Part shown: positions 9,556 to 17,633 of the stretch, piece by piece
Layout of the letters: each line of letters opens with the position of its first letter
Numbering within the stretch: position 1 is the first letter of the stretch
Position numbers and translations under genes: made by a program
Notes under the pieces: generated by a model
The model's input: only the letters and a program-made list of their open reading frames with translations
Database searches by the model: none
What the model was told of the DNA's origin: nothing
From: Archangium primigenium
GTDB taxonomy: Bacteria > Myxococcota > Myxococcia > Myxococcales > Myxococcaceae
Direction: 5' to 3'
Assembly (NCBI RefSeq): GCF_016904885.1
Contig: NZ_JADWYI010000001.1
Location: 5,332,001 to 5,396,000, forward strand
Length of the DNA stretch: 64,000 nucleotides

Positions 9556-10418
9556 TGTCCGTCCTGGTGTCCGTCCTGCTCGCCGCGACACCGACCGAGA
9601 CCCTCACCTCGGCGCTCCAGGCCCGCGTGGCCCGGGAGCAGGGCGCCACCGTGGCCGTGGTGTACCAGCGCCTCGGCGCGCCCCGGGACACCGTCACGCT
9701 GGCGCCGGACCGGGTCTTCCATGCCGCCAGCACCATGAAGGTGGCGGTGTTGCTCGAGGTTTTCCGCCAGGTCGACGCGGGCACCCTGTCCCTGGACGCG
9801 GCGCCCGTGCTCACCAACGCTTTCACCTCCATCGTGGATGGCTCGCCCTTCACCGTGGACGCGAAGAACGACGAGGACCCCGGCCTCCACGAGCGCGTGG
9901 GCCAGCCCGTGCCCGTGCGCGAGCTGGTGGAGCGGATGATCACCCGGTCGAGCAACCTGGCCACCAACGCGGTCATCGCCCGGGTGGACGCGAAGCGGGT
10001 GACGAAGACCTTGCGCGCGCTCGGGGCGCGGAAGATGACGGTGCTGCGCGGCGTGGAGGACGGCAAGGCGTACGCGAAGGGGCTCAACAACACCACCACG
10101 GCCCGGGACCTGGCCCGGCTGCTGGCCGCCATCGAGGAGGGCAAGGCGGCCTCGCCCGCATCCACCGACGCCATGCGCGCCATCCTCCGCGCGCAGGAGC
10201 TGAACCAGGAGATTCCCGCGGGACTGCCTCCGGGCACGCCCGTGGCGCACAAGACGGGGCAGATCTCCGGCGTCCTCCACGACGCCGCGATCGTCTATCC
10301 GCTTGGCCACGCGCCCTACGTGCTCGTGGTGCTCACGAGCGGCATTCCGGACGAGCGGGTGGCACGCGCGCTCATCGTCGACGTGTCGCGCCAGGTATTC
10401 ACTCACGCCACGCGGTAG
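9552..10418 (+). CDS. Beta-lactamase-fold serine hydrolase
   Basis: The product is 288 aa and begins with a hydrophobic stretch (MMSVLVSVLLAA) that may be a signal peptide, so an envelope location is likely. The class A beta-lactamase/penicillin-binding motifs are present: S60-T-M-K63, S133-S-N135, and K234-T-G. The ELN signature of the omega loop (ExxLN) is not obvious, so a general serine hydrolase or D,D-peptidase-like role fits as well as beta-lactam hydrolysis. It is the last gene of the four-gene operon and is coupled by an ATGA overlap to AAA+ paralogue 3. Why a predicted secreted hydrolase shares an operon with cytoplasmic unfoldases is unclear. Confidence 0.85.
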   Translation: MMSVLVSVLLAATPTETLTSALQARVAREQGATVAVVYQRLGAPRDTVTLAPDRVFHAASTMKVAVLLEVFRQVDAGTLSLDAAPVLTNAFTSIVDGSPFTVDAKNDEDPGLHERVGQPVPVRELVERMITRSSNLATNAVIARVDAKRVTKTLRALGARKMTVLRGVEDGKAYAKGLNNTTTARDLARLLAAIEEGKAASPASTDAMRAILRAQELNQEIPAGLPPGTPVAHKTGQISGVLHDAAIVYPLGHAPYVLVVLTSGIPDERVARALIVDVSRQVFTHATR

Positions 10419-10442
10419 CGCCGCACCTGGAGTGCTCCCGCG

Positions 10443-12413
10443 ATGAAGCCCCTGGTCCTGGTGACGCTCACGCTTCTGCTGGGGTGCGTCACGGGCTCCA
10501 TGAACGTCCCTCCTGGTACGGTGGGCAGCGCGGGAGGGTTCCCTCTTCCGCGCCGCATCGCTTGTGACAGGCCACCTCCGCCCGAGGATTGGCCCGAGTG
10601 GGCTCACCAGGATGCCGAGGCGTTGCTCGGATTCCTGCGGACATGCGTCTCGCTGGCCGACTACGTGGCACAGCAGCGGCGGATGGACCTGCCACGGCTC
10701 ATGGAGGCGCTCGACGACTGGAGCGCCGTGCGACTGGGCGCCCTGGGCCCCGTGCGCGAGGACACCTCCGCGATCCTCAATCGCAAGCGCGCCGCCTTCC
10801 TCGTCTCCGCCACCGAGCGATACGGTTCCTTCTACGCCGAGGTGTTCGCCCTCTTCGTCCTGCACTCGGCCCATGACGACGAAGTGGACGACATCCTGCG
10901 GCGGCTCGCCCGGGACAAGCGCTTGGGACAGACCCTGGCGCTCATGCCCACGGTGCGCGAGGAACTGAAGGCGCGGGGCCGACCCTTGTCCGCCTACGCC
11001 GACCGGGGTGAAGCGCCTGGCGATGTGCAACGAGGGCTCGGACGGGCCGTCCGGGACGTGCTGGGCACCAGTCCGATGAGCGATGGCCTCCGTTATGCCG
11101 AGCTCGCCACTCGGCGGGCGCAACTGCCCTTGCCCTACCAGGAGGCCCTCCATGAAGTGGAGCGCGCCCTGGCGCGACAGCACTTCGCCCCAGGCCACGT
11201 GAGCGCGGGCAGCTTCGACGCGTTGACCTTCGGCGTTCCGCTGGGCGTCTACGCGCTCGTGGCGGGCACGGGTCAGGGACTCACCAGCTTGTCCCAAGGC
11301 CAGTACGAGCAGGCCACGCGGGAGCTGACGCCCGCGCTGCTGGTGGCGGTGTACGCCGGGGCCGGAAGTCGAGGCGCGCGCGCCTCACGTTGGGAGGCCC
11401 TCCAGGAGCTGGGGCAGTGGTGGGAAGCCCGGCTGGGTGCGAGCGGAGTGCGGGAGTTGCTCGCGGACATCCGCTCGCGACGCGAGGCGAGCTTCTTCGT
11501 GGCGGAGGGCGGCCTGGATGCGGCCCTGGCGTTGCGAGAAGCCCGAGGCGACGTGCACAAGGCCCCGGTCTGGTTGTCCCAGGCGAAGCCCCAGCGCATG
11601 AACCTCTCCGCTGGGAAGGGCGCCGCGGAGCGCCTGACCGCGCTGGCGGAGGAGGGGGTCGGCCTTTCCCCCGATGTGCTGGAGGCGCGACTGGCCCTGG
11701 CCGAGCGCGATGCCCTGGGCGCGCGTCTGTCCGCGGATGTGGCGATGTTGGAGCGGCAGCGCCCCGCACGGGAGACACCTCCGCTTGGAGCCGAGCACAA
11801 CCCCCGGTGGGGCGAGTACATCACCTACCGGGAACAGCGTCTCGTGGAACTCCGGCAGGGCAGGGCCGTCGAAGGACCCTTGCGTTGGGACGCGTACGAT
11901 TCGATGCGCGGAGGGTTCGCTCGGGGGTTGGAGTTCGAGCGGCTCATGGTGGAGCGGCTCCGGACCGACGCGGCACTGCCCCGCGCTTCGCGCCGCTTCC
12001 TCGGGGATTTCGAGCGGCCACGTATCGAGCGGTCCGTGGGCGTGTGGAAACCCGAAGGTGGCCTGCGCTTCGCGGATGTCCTCGTCATCGAGGAGGGCTC
12101 GCTCGCGGGCCAGGCGCCGCGTGTGGAGACCTTCAGCTTCAAGAGCCGGGACCTGTCGCATCTGGGAGACAAAGCCGTGGAGACGCGGATGATTGCGGAC
12201 GCGCGGGAAGCGCTGGTGTACTACGGCGGGGCCCTGGACATCCGTCGGCCATCCCTTCGCCCCATCCTCATCGAGGGGCGATTCGTACCTGTTTCAAGGG
12301 TTCGCCTCGTTTACGAAGGGGGGACGTTCAAGCCCGCGAAGCGAAGGGATCTGCAAACACTGGTGAACGTTGTGGAGAAGGCAGTGCCCGACGTGGAGAT
12401 CGCGTTCCAATGA
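10443..12413 (+). CDS. Large lipoprotein, candidate SitA-like polymorphic toxin
   Basis: The product is 656 aa with a clear lipoprotein signal: hydrophobic core from residue 3 and lipobox LLGC, Cys15. The middle contains a hydrophobic Gly/Ala segment near 260-310 (GVPLGVYALVAGTGQGL). The last 130 residues are polar and compact, with 'LRFADVLVIEE' and 'ETFSFKSRDL'. This spacing recalls PD-(D/E)xK-type nuclease toxins, but the motif is incomplete and I treat it as a guess. The downstream gene overlaps by ATGA, as expected for a toxin and its immunity protein. Myxobacterial SitA toxins are lipoproteins with variable C-terminal toxin domains followed by an immunity gene. The assignment here is by architecture, not by a recognised motif. 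Confidence 0.7.
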   Translation: MKPLVLVTLTLLLGCVTGSMNVPPGTVGSAGGFPLPRRIACDRPPPPEDWPEWAHQDAEALLGFLRTCVSLADYVAQQRRMDLPRLMEALDDWSAVRLGALGPVREDTSAILNRKRAAFLVSATERYGSFYAEVFALFVLHSAHDDEVDDILRRLARDKRLGQTLALMPTVREELKARGRPLSAYADRGEAPGDVQRGLGRAVRDVLGTSPMSDGLRYAELATRRAQLPLPYQEALHEVERALARQHFAPGHVSAGSFDALTFGVPLGVYALVAGTGQGLTSLSQGQYEQATRELTPALLVAVYAGAGSRGARASRWEALQELGQWWEARLGASGVRELLADIRSRREASFFVAEGGLDAALALREARGDVHKAPVWLSQAKPQRMNLSAGKGAAERLTALAEEGVGLSPDVLEARLALAERDALGARLSADVAMLERQRPARETPPLGAEHNPRWGEYITYREQRLVELRQGRAVEGPLRWDAYDSMRGGFARGLEFERLMVERLRTDAALPRASRRFLGDFERPRIERSVGVWKPEGGLRFADVLVIEEGSLAGQAPRVETFSFKSRDLSHLGDKAVETRMIADAREALVYYGGALDIRRPSLRPILIEGRFVPVSRVRLVYEGGTFKPAKRRDLQTLVNVVEKAVPDVEIAFQ

Positions 12414-13750
12414 AGGTGCTGGAATTTCAAGGTCCACGCGACGAAGACTACCTCTGGTCCACCTTCAAGGGCGCCCTCGACTCCCGAGTCCCGATGGAGC
12501 GTGCACTCGAGCCTTTCGTCCAGGCGATCGAGACGCACTCCCACGCGTGGATGCCGGATGTCGTGGAGGGAAAGCGGCGCCGCAAATTCGCCCGGGCCGC
12601 CCTCTGGAAGTCCCTGGAAGAAGAACGTCACGACAGGGGCGCGGCACTTGGCCTCTATCGGAGCACCGTACCCGCCTTGGACATGACGGTCAGGACATGG
12701 TTTCCACCGCTCACGCCTGAATTGGACGTCACGATCAAGGTCAAACCCTTGTCCCTTTTCGCGGAGCAGGAACACAGCCGTCGGTTCGTGGACCTGGTGC
12801 ACGTCTGGGCAACGCATTACGTCGTCGAGCATGCCGTCGCCCATTGCAGCGATGACGCCGAGCTGGCTGACTTTCCGGACTTCGGTCGCGACGAAAAGAC
12901 CGCGCGCCGTGACGGCTTCGATCAAATCTACGAGCTGTTCTGGCTCAATGTCTTCGGTCCGAAGCTAGTGGAGACCGTGGGCCGTGAGCGCATGCTTTCC
13001 ACGCCGGCCTGGCGGGTGGAGGCGCTGCCCAACGGCGCCGTCCTCCTGGTGCTCTGGCCCACGCCCACGGACTTCGCGAGCGACGCGGCCCGAGAGCTCC
13101 AGGCCCGTGCCCATGTCCACCTGAGACCCGACCTCGATTACGCCACCGTCCTGCGCGCCCTGCACGAGCGCAGTGCCGCGCTCGCGCCCATAGAGCCCCG
13201 CTTCGCCCCAGAGCTGGCGCCACTGCTCTCGCGTGTCGTGGACGCCACGCCCAGTCACCTGCGCTCACGCGCCATCCGCGACTTCAACGCTTGGCGGCCC
13301 CCAGCGCCCGAGGAATGGCTTCCCGCGGAGGCCGCTCTCCCTCCGGACGTGAGCGACCGGGAGGCGGCCCTCGCGCACTACCGCCTGCAGGCCGAGTACC
13401 TCGTGGCCCTGCTGCACGCCGAGGTGCCCTCCGTCTTCGCCGCGACACCCGAGTCCCTCTCGGACATCGACTTCCAGCTCTGGCGTGAGGACTTTCCCTC
13501 CCGGCACCTCGCCCAGTCCCTGCAAGAGCGTGCGCTGCCCGCGCTCGGCGCCTATCTGGGCGAGGTCCTCGTGCGCCACCTCGGCGGCCAGTGGATTCCC
13601 CGCCAGAACCTCGAGGAGGCCCAGGTGCGGGTGGGCTCCCGGAACTGGCTGCCCTTCGCGCGAGCCCGCCGCTATCTGGAGTCGCGACAGGCCCTGCTGG
13701 ACTTCTCCCTCTCCGGGCTCTTCCACGCCGCCGCCCGTCACCGCACCTGA
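12410..13750 (+). CDS. Probable immunity protein of the upstream lipoprotein toxin
   Basis: The product is 446 aa with no signal peptide or membrane span, so it is cytoplasmic. The ATG lies in an ATGA overlap with the toxin-like gene. The first ~220 residues (MKVLEFQGPRDEDYLW start, 'LFWLNVFGPKLVETVG', 'VLLVLWPTPTDF') form one apparent domain. The remaining ~220 residues look like a second, independent domain rich in Leu/Ala/Arg ('LGGQWIPRQNLEEAQVRVG', 'WLPFARARRYL'). SitI-type immunity proteins are often shorter, so this may be a fusion of an immunity domain to a second module. Function is inferred from position only. Confidence 0.65.
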   Translation: MKVLEFQGPRDEDYLWSTFKGALDSRVPMERALEPFVQAIETHSHAWMPDVVEGKRRRKFARAALWKSLEEERHDRGAALGLYRSTVPALDMTVRTWFPPLTPELDVTIKVKPLSLFAEQEHSRRFVDLVHVWATHYVVEHAVAHCSDDAELADFPDFGRDEKTARRDGFDQIYELFWLNVFGPKLVETVGRERMLSTPAWRVEALPNGAVLLVLWPTPTDFASDAARELQARAHVHLRPDLDYATVLRALHERSAALAPIEPRFAPELAPLLSRVVDATPSHLRSRAIRDFNAWRPPAPEEWLPAEAALPPDVSDREAALAHYRLQAEYLVALLHAEVPSVFAATPESLSDIDFQLWREDFPSRHLAQSLQERALPALGAYLGEVLVRHLGGQWIPRQNLEEAQVRVGSRNWLPFARARRYLESRQALLDFSLSGLFHAAARHRT

Positions 13751-13753
13751 GGC

Positions 13754-14842
13754 TCAGCGCACCTTCAGGCGCAGCAGCTGGATGGGCCAGGTGGTCTTCC
13801 CCTGGCCGCCGTTGAACAGCGCCACGCGGTCCATCTGGGGCACGGGCAGCCACAGCCAGCCGTCCTGGGTGAGGTAGGGCGCGTCTACCCAGTGCAGCCG
13901 CGGATCCACGAGCACCGTCTCGATGCGGCCGTCCGCCGTGCGCTTCTTGATCGCGTCCTCCGCCAGGTCGCTGAAGTACAGGTCGCCGTTCGCATCCAGC
14001 GCCGTGCCCCCCGTGGGCGGCAGGTCCGCCCAGGGCTCGACGTGCGAGGCCACCGCCTCGGGGGAGAGGCTCGCGTCGCGGAGCCAGCGCGTCTCGATGC
14101 GCGACCACGGCCCGTGCAGTGAGGCGAAATAGAGCCACTGGCCGTCCGCGCTGAGCTCCAGTGGATCCGCGTTCACCCGGAGCACCGAGCCGTCCGGCGC
14201 CTTCACCGTCTGGCCGCTCAGGCGGATGGGCCGGTCCTGAGGCGCCAGGGTGGAGGCGTGGTTGTCCAGCACCCGGCGCGCCGCGCCCGTCTCCAGGTCG
14301 AGCACGATGAGGCCCGCGCGGCCCGCGTCCGTCAGGTAGCCCGTCTTGTCGTGGATGCGGATGTCGTCCACGTAGCTCTGGGGCGTGGCGATGTCCGCGC
14401 CCAGCGGGTAGACGCGGCTCACGGTGCCGCTCTTGAGCTCGATGCGGACCACCTTGGCGCCCCCCGGCAAGGGCGCGCCACCGAAGTCCGGCGAGCCCGT
14501 GTCGATGACCCAGAGCGAGTCGTCCGGCTCGCGGTGGATGGCGTTGATGTTCACGAACGCCCGCTGGGCGTCCCCGCCCGGCGTCCACGCGTTCCAGGCC
14601 TCATCGGGAAAGGCGTGAGGCTTGCCGTCCGCGTCCAGGTGCGCGAGCGCGGGGCCCCGGGTGCCCGTCCAGCGGGGCCCGGCGACGAACACCCGGCCGT
14701 CCTCGGCGAGCGCCACGCCGTTCCAGATCTGCTCGCGGCTCTCGGCGGCCACGACGAGCGGGGAGTCCGTGGGGGGGCGGGGGGTCTGGGAAGCACACGC
14801 GCTCAACAGCAGCGCACTCGCGGCGATCAGGGGGGGTTTCAT
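13754..14842 (-). CDS. Yellow/major-royal-jelly-like lipoprotein
   Basis: The product is 362 aa. The start was placed at MKPPLIAASALLLSAC, a lipoprotein signal with Cys16; the frame stays open further upstream without a signal. The mature part has the beta-propeller style of the MRJP/yellow family: 'LVVAAESREQIWNGVALAEDGRVFV', 'SLWVIDTGSPDFGGAPLPGGAKVV', 'YVDDIRIHDKTGYLTDAG', 'GTALDANGDLYFSDLAEDAI'. Bacterial members are extracytoplasmic SMP-30-like propellers of mostly unknown substrate. The gene converges on the immunity gene with 3 bases between stops and is divergent from the response regulator at 14946, which could control it. Confidence 0.8.
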   Translation of the reverse strand: MKPPLIAASALLLSACASQTPRPPTDSPLVVAAESREQIWNGVALAEDGRVFVAGPRWTGTRGPALAHLDADGKPHAFPDEAWNAWTPGGDAQRAFVNINAIHREPDDSLWVIDTGSPDFGGAPLPGGAKVVRIELKSGTVSRVYPLGADIATPQSYVDDIRIHDKTGYLTDAGRAGLIVLDLETGAARRVLDNHASTLAPQDRPIRLSGQTVKAPDGSVLRVNADPLELSADGQWLYFASLHGPWSRIETRWLRDASLSPEAVASHVEPWADLPPTGGTALDANGDLYFSDLAEDAIKKRTADGRIETVLVDPRLHWVDAPYLTQDGWLWLPVPQMDRVALFNGGQGKTTWPIQLLRLKVR

Positions 14843-14945
14843 GGGCGGCAAGGTGGCCCAGCGGCGCGCCCGCGGGAATCCACACTTGCGCATTCCCGGT
14901 ATGCGTTCGTGCATGCGCTAGAGTGTGCTCCCGGAGGCCGCGCCC

Positions 14946-15626
14946 ATGTCCCTGTTGGTGGTCGACGATGATCCGCACCTGCGCGAGGTGGTGACGTTCG
15001 CCCTCTCCCAGGCGGGCTTCTCCGTGGAGCAGGCCACCAACGGCCGCGAGGCGCTGGCACGCATCCACCGCGCCGTGCCCGAGCTCATCGTCCTGGACAT
15101 CATGATGCCGGAGATGGACGGCCTGGAGCTGTGCCGCGAGGTCCGCCGCACGCACACCTGTCCCATCGTCTTCCTGTCCTCGCGCGACGACGAGGTGGAT
15201 CGCATCCTCGGGCTGGAGCTGGGCGGGGACGACTACATCACCAAGCCCTTCAGTCCCCGGGAGCTGGTGGCCCGGGTGAAGGCGGTGCTGCGCCGGGCGC
15301 GCGCCGTGGCGGCACCTCCGGCCACGCCCTCTCCCGTGCTCCAGCGGGGGCCCCTGAAGCTGGACGTGGACCTGTGGCGCGCGTGGTGGGGCGAGCGCGA
15401 GGTGGTGCTCACCGTCACCGAGTTCCACCTGCTCGCGGCGCTCCTGCGCGCTCCGGGCAAGGCGTTCACCCGGGACGAGCTGATGACCCGCGTCTATGAC
15501 GACGGCGTGGTGAGCGATCGCACCATCGACAGTCACGTGCGGCACATCCGGCGCAAGTTCGCCGACGCGGGCGGAGACGTCATCCAGACGGTGCATGGCC
15601 TTGGCTACCGGCTCGCGCTCCCTTGA
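14946..15626 (+). CDS. OmpR/PhoB-type response regulator
   Basis: The product is 226 aa. The receiver domain has acidic residues DDD (7-9), phosphoacceptor Asp51 in 'VLDIMMPEMDG' and Lys in 'YITKPFSPRELVARV'. A winged-helix DNA-binding domain follows ('LTVTEFHLLAALLRAPGKAFTRDELMTRVY', 'DSHVRHIRRKF'), ending 'VHGLGYRL'. The start at 14946 follows GGAGG at 14933-14937. The gene overlaps the histidine kinase by 32 bases, so the two are coupled and almost certainly cognate. Its targets may include the divergent MRJP-like lipoprotein gene. Confidence 0.93.
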   Translation: MSLLVVDDDPHLREVVTFALSQAGFSVEQATNGREALARIHRAVPELIVLDIMMPEMDGLELCREVRRTHTCPIVFLSSRDDEVDRILGLELGGDDYITKPFSPRELVARVKAVLRRARAVAAPPATPSPVLQRGPLKLDVDLWRAWWGEREVVLTVTEFHLLAALLRAPGKAFTRDELMTRVYDDGVVSDRTIDSHVRHIRRKFADAGGDVIQTVHGLGYRLALP

Positions 15627-17235
15627 CGCCCGGCGCCCGCGCGCGCGGCTGTGGATGGTGTTCGCCTCCGTGGGGCTGGGCGCCTTCGTGCTCGCGCTGC
15701 TCGGGCTCGTGTTCCTGCGCCTCTATGACGATCAGCTCGTCCGCCAGACGGAGTCCGAGCTCATCTCCCAGGGCGTGGTCATCGCCGAGGTGGTGCGCGC
15801 CGGGCTGCGCGAGCGGGTGGGGGAGGGCTACGGGCTGAGCGCCTTCGTGCCGCCCCCGGCGCCGCTCTCCGCGGAGTCCGGCCTGCGGCCCGTGATGCCC
15901 TCGCTCCGGGCCTCGGCGCCGGTGCTGCCCGCGGCCGAGGCGCCGCCCCGCGCCCTGCTGCCCGTGGATGCCCAGGTGGCCCCCTTGGGGGAGTCCCTGT
16001 CCGCGCTGGTCACCGAGGTGGGCCGCGCGACCCTGGCCGGCATCCGCGTGGTGGACTTCCAGGGCGTGGTGGTGGCCAGCAACCACACGGACGTGGGGGG
16101 CTCGCTCGTGGCGCGCGAGGAGGTGCGGGCGGCGCTGCGTGGCGAGCCGCGCTCGGTGCTGCGCCAGCGCTTCTCCACCGCCACGGACGCGCCCCTGGCC
16201 TCCATCAGCCGCGACGCCGGCGTGCGCGTGACGGTGGTGCTGCCCGTGCTGGAGGGCCGCCGGGTCTGGGGCGCGGTGGTGCTCTCGCGCACGCCCATGA
16301 CACTCGCCAAGGCCGTGTACGCGGACCGGTGGAACCTCTCCGCCACGGGCCTGGTGCTCCTGAGCGTGGTGGCGCTCATGTCGCTCGCCGGCGCGGCGCT
16401 GGTGGTGCGCCCGGTGCGGGCCCTGGTGCGGCAGACGCGCGACATCGCCGCCAGCGCGCCCGAGGGCTTCTCCCCCGTGGCCCACCCCGTGGTGCGCGAG
16501 CTCGCCGAGCTGTCCGAGTCGCTCGCTGGCATGGCCGTGGCCCTGAGGGATCGCAACCAGTACATCCGCTCGTTCGCGGCCAACGTGTCTCACGAGTTCA
16601 AGACGCCCCTGGCCGCCATCCAGGGCGCGGTGGAGCTGCTGCGCGACAGCGCCGATCAGATGTCCGGGGAGCAGCGCGAGCGCTTCCTCGCCAACATCGA
16701 CGCCGACGCCCGGCGCCTCACCCGGCTGGTGCAGCGGCTGTTGGAGCTGGCGCGCGCGGACTCGCTCGTGGCCCGGCCCGCGCGCACGGACGTGGCGCCC
16801 CTCCTGGAGGCGCTCGCCGAGCGGGGTCGCGCCGAGGGGCTGTCCGTGACGGTGGCGCCCGCGTCCGCCGGACACGTGCTCGCGCTGCCCGGGGAGGTGC
16901 TGGAGGATCTGCTCTGGCAGCTCGTCACCAACGCGGCGCAGCACGGGGGCGAGGGCGTGCACATCCAGTTGGAGGCCCAACCTGGCCGGGTGGTGGTGCG
17001 CGACGATGGCCGGGGCATCTCCGAGGCCAACCGGGCCCGGGTCTTCGACGCCTTCTTCACCACGGCGCGGGAGAAGGGCGGCACGGGCCTGGGGCTGACA
17101 ATCGGCCAGTCGATGCTGCGCGCCTTCGGGGCCCGGCTGGAACTGCTCCCGGACGAGGGCCGGGGGGCCGCCTTCGCGGTGGTGCAGGAGGGCGCCGCGC
17201 CCGTCCCGGCAACTTCCGGCCGTTTCCCGCGATAA
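15595..17235 (+). CDS. Sensor histidine kinase with periplasmic sensor domain
   Basis: The product is 546 aa. TM1 lies near residues 20-42 (WMVFASVGLGAFVLALLGLVFL). A ~210-residue periplasmic domain of the double-Cache type is likely ('LAGIRVVDFQGVVVASNHTDVGGSLV'), followed by TM2 near 245-265 and HAMP. HisKA has His333 in 'NVSHEFKTPLAAIQ', and the HATPase has 'LLWQLVTNAAQHGG', 'DDGRGI' and 'GGTGLGLTI'. It autophosphorylates on His333 and passes phosphate to the regulator encoded just upstream. The ligand is unknown. Confidence 0.92.
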   Translation: MALATGSRSLDARRPRARLWMVFASVGLGAFVLALLGLVFLRLYDDQLVRQTESELISQGVVIAEVVRAGLRERVGEGYGLSAFVPPPAPLSAESGLRPVMPSLRASAPVLPAAEAPPRALLPVDAQVAPLGESLSALVTEVGRATLAGIRVVDFQGVVVASNHTDVGGSLVAREEVRAALRGEPRSVLRQRFSTATDAPLASISRDAGVRVTVVLPVLEGRRVWGAVVLSRTPMTLAKAVYADRWNLSATGLVLLSVVALMSLAGAALVVRPVRALVRQTRDIAASAPEGFSPVAHPVVRELAELSESLAGMAVALRDRNQYIRSFAANVSHEFKTPLAAIQGAVELLRDSADQMSGEQRERFLANIDADARRLTRLVQRLLELARADSLVARPARTDVAPLLEALAERGRAEGLSVTVAPASAGHVLALPGEVLEDLLWQLVTNAAQHGGEGVHIQLEAQPGRVVVRDDGRGISEANRARVFDAFFTTAREKGGTGLGLTIGQSMLRAFGARLELLPDEGRGAAFAVVQEGAAPVPATSGRFPR

Positions 17236-17255
17236 TGCCCAGCCGTGGAGGCATG

Positions 17256-17474
17256 ATGAACCTGAAGGCTCTGCCAGCCGAGGTACGTGCGGGTTTCGAG
17301 GAGCTGTCCGGAGCCCAGCGGGACGTGCTCGCCCAGGCGCCCGCCGAGATGAGGGGTTTTCTCGAGGCGCAGATGAAGATGCAGAAGGAGCAGGAACTGA
17401 CGCAGCTCATCACTGGCCTGCTCAAGGGCGATCACGAGCAGGCCATGACGGTGGTGCGCAACATCGGCGGTTAG
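17256..17474 (+). CDS. Small 72-aa cytoplasmic protein
   Basis: The product is 72 aa: MNLKALPAEVRAGFEELS... ending VVRNIGG. It is helical and charged, with no signal peptide. GGAGG at 17247-17251 fits the ATG at 17256 better than the ATG at 17253 three bases earlier. It begins 20 bases after the histidine kinase stop and may be cotranscribed with the two-component pair. It is not a family I recognise; it could be a small accessory or regulatory protein. Confidence 0.6.
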   Translation: MNLKALPAEVRAGFEELSGAQRDVLAQAPAEMRGFLEAQMKMQKEQELTQLITGLLKGDHEQAMTVVRNIGG

Positions 17475-17633
17475 GCCGACCTAACTCTCGGCTGACGAAG
17501 CAGCCGTCGTTGTCGAGCACTAGCACGATGAGGCGGCCCGTCCGCTGCGCGCGCTCCACCAGCCCGGACTGCACATCGAGAAACAGAGCGATGGAGACAC
17601 TCCTGGGCCGGTGGGAGCGCCTCGGGCACTAGT

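Noticed and set aside
9552-10418. Calling the serine hydrolase an antibiotic-resistance beta-lactamase
   Set aside because: STMK, SSN and KTG are present but the omega-loop ExxLN motif is not clear, and the operon context is not that of a resistance gene.
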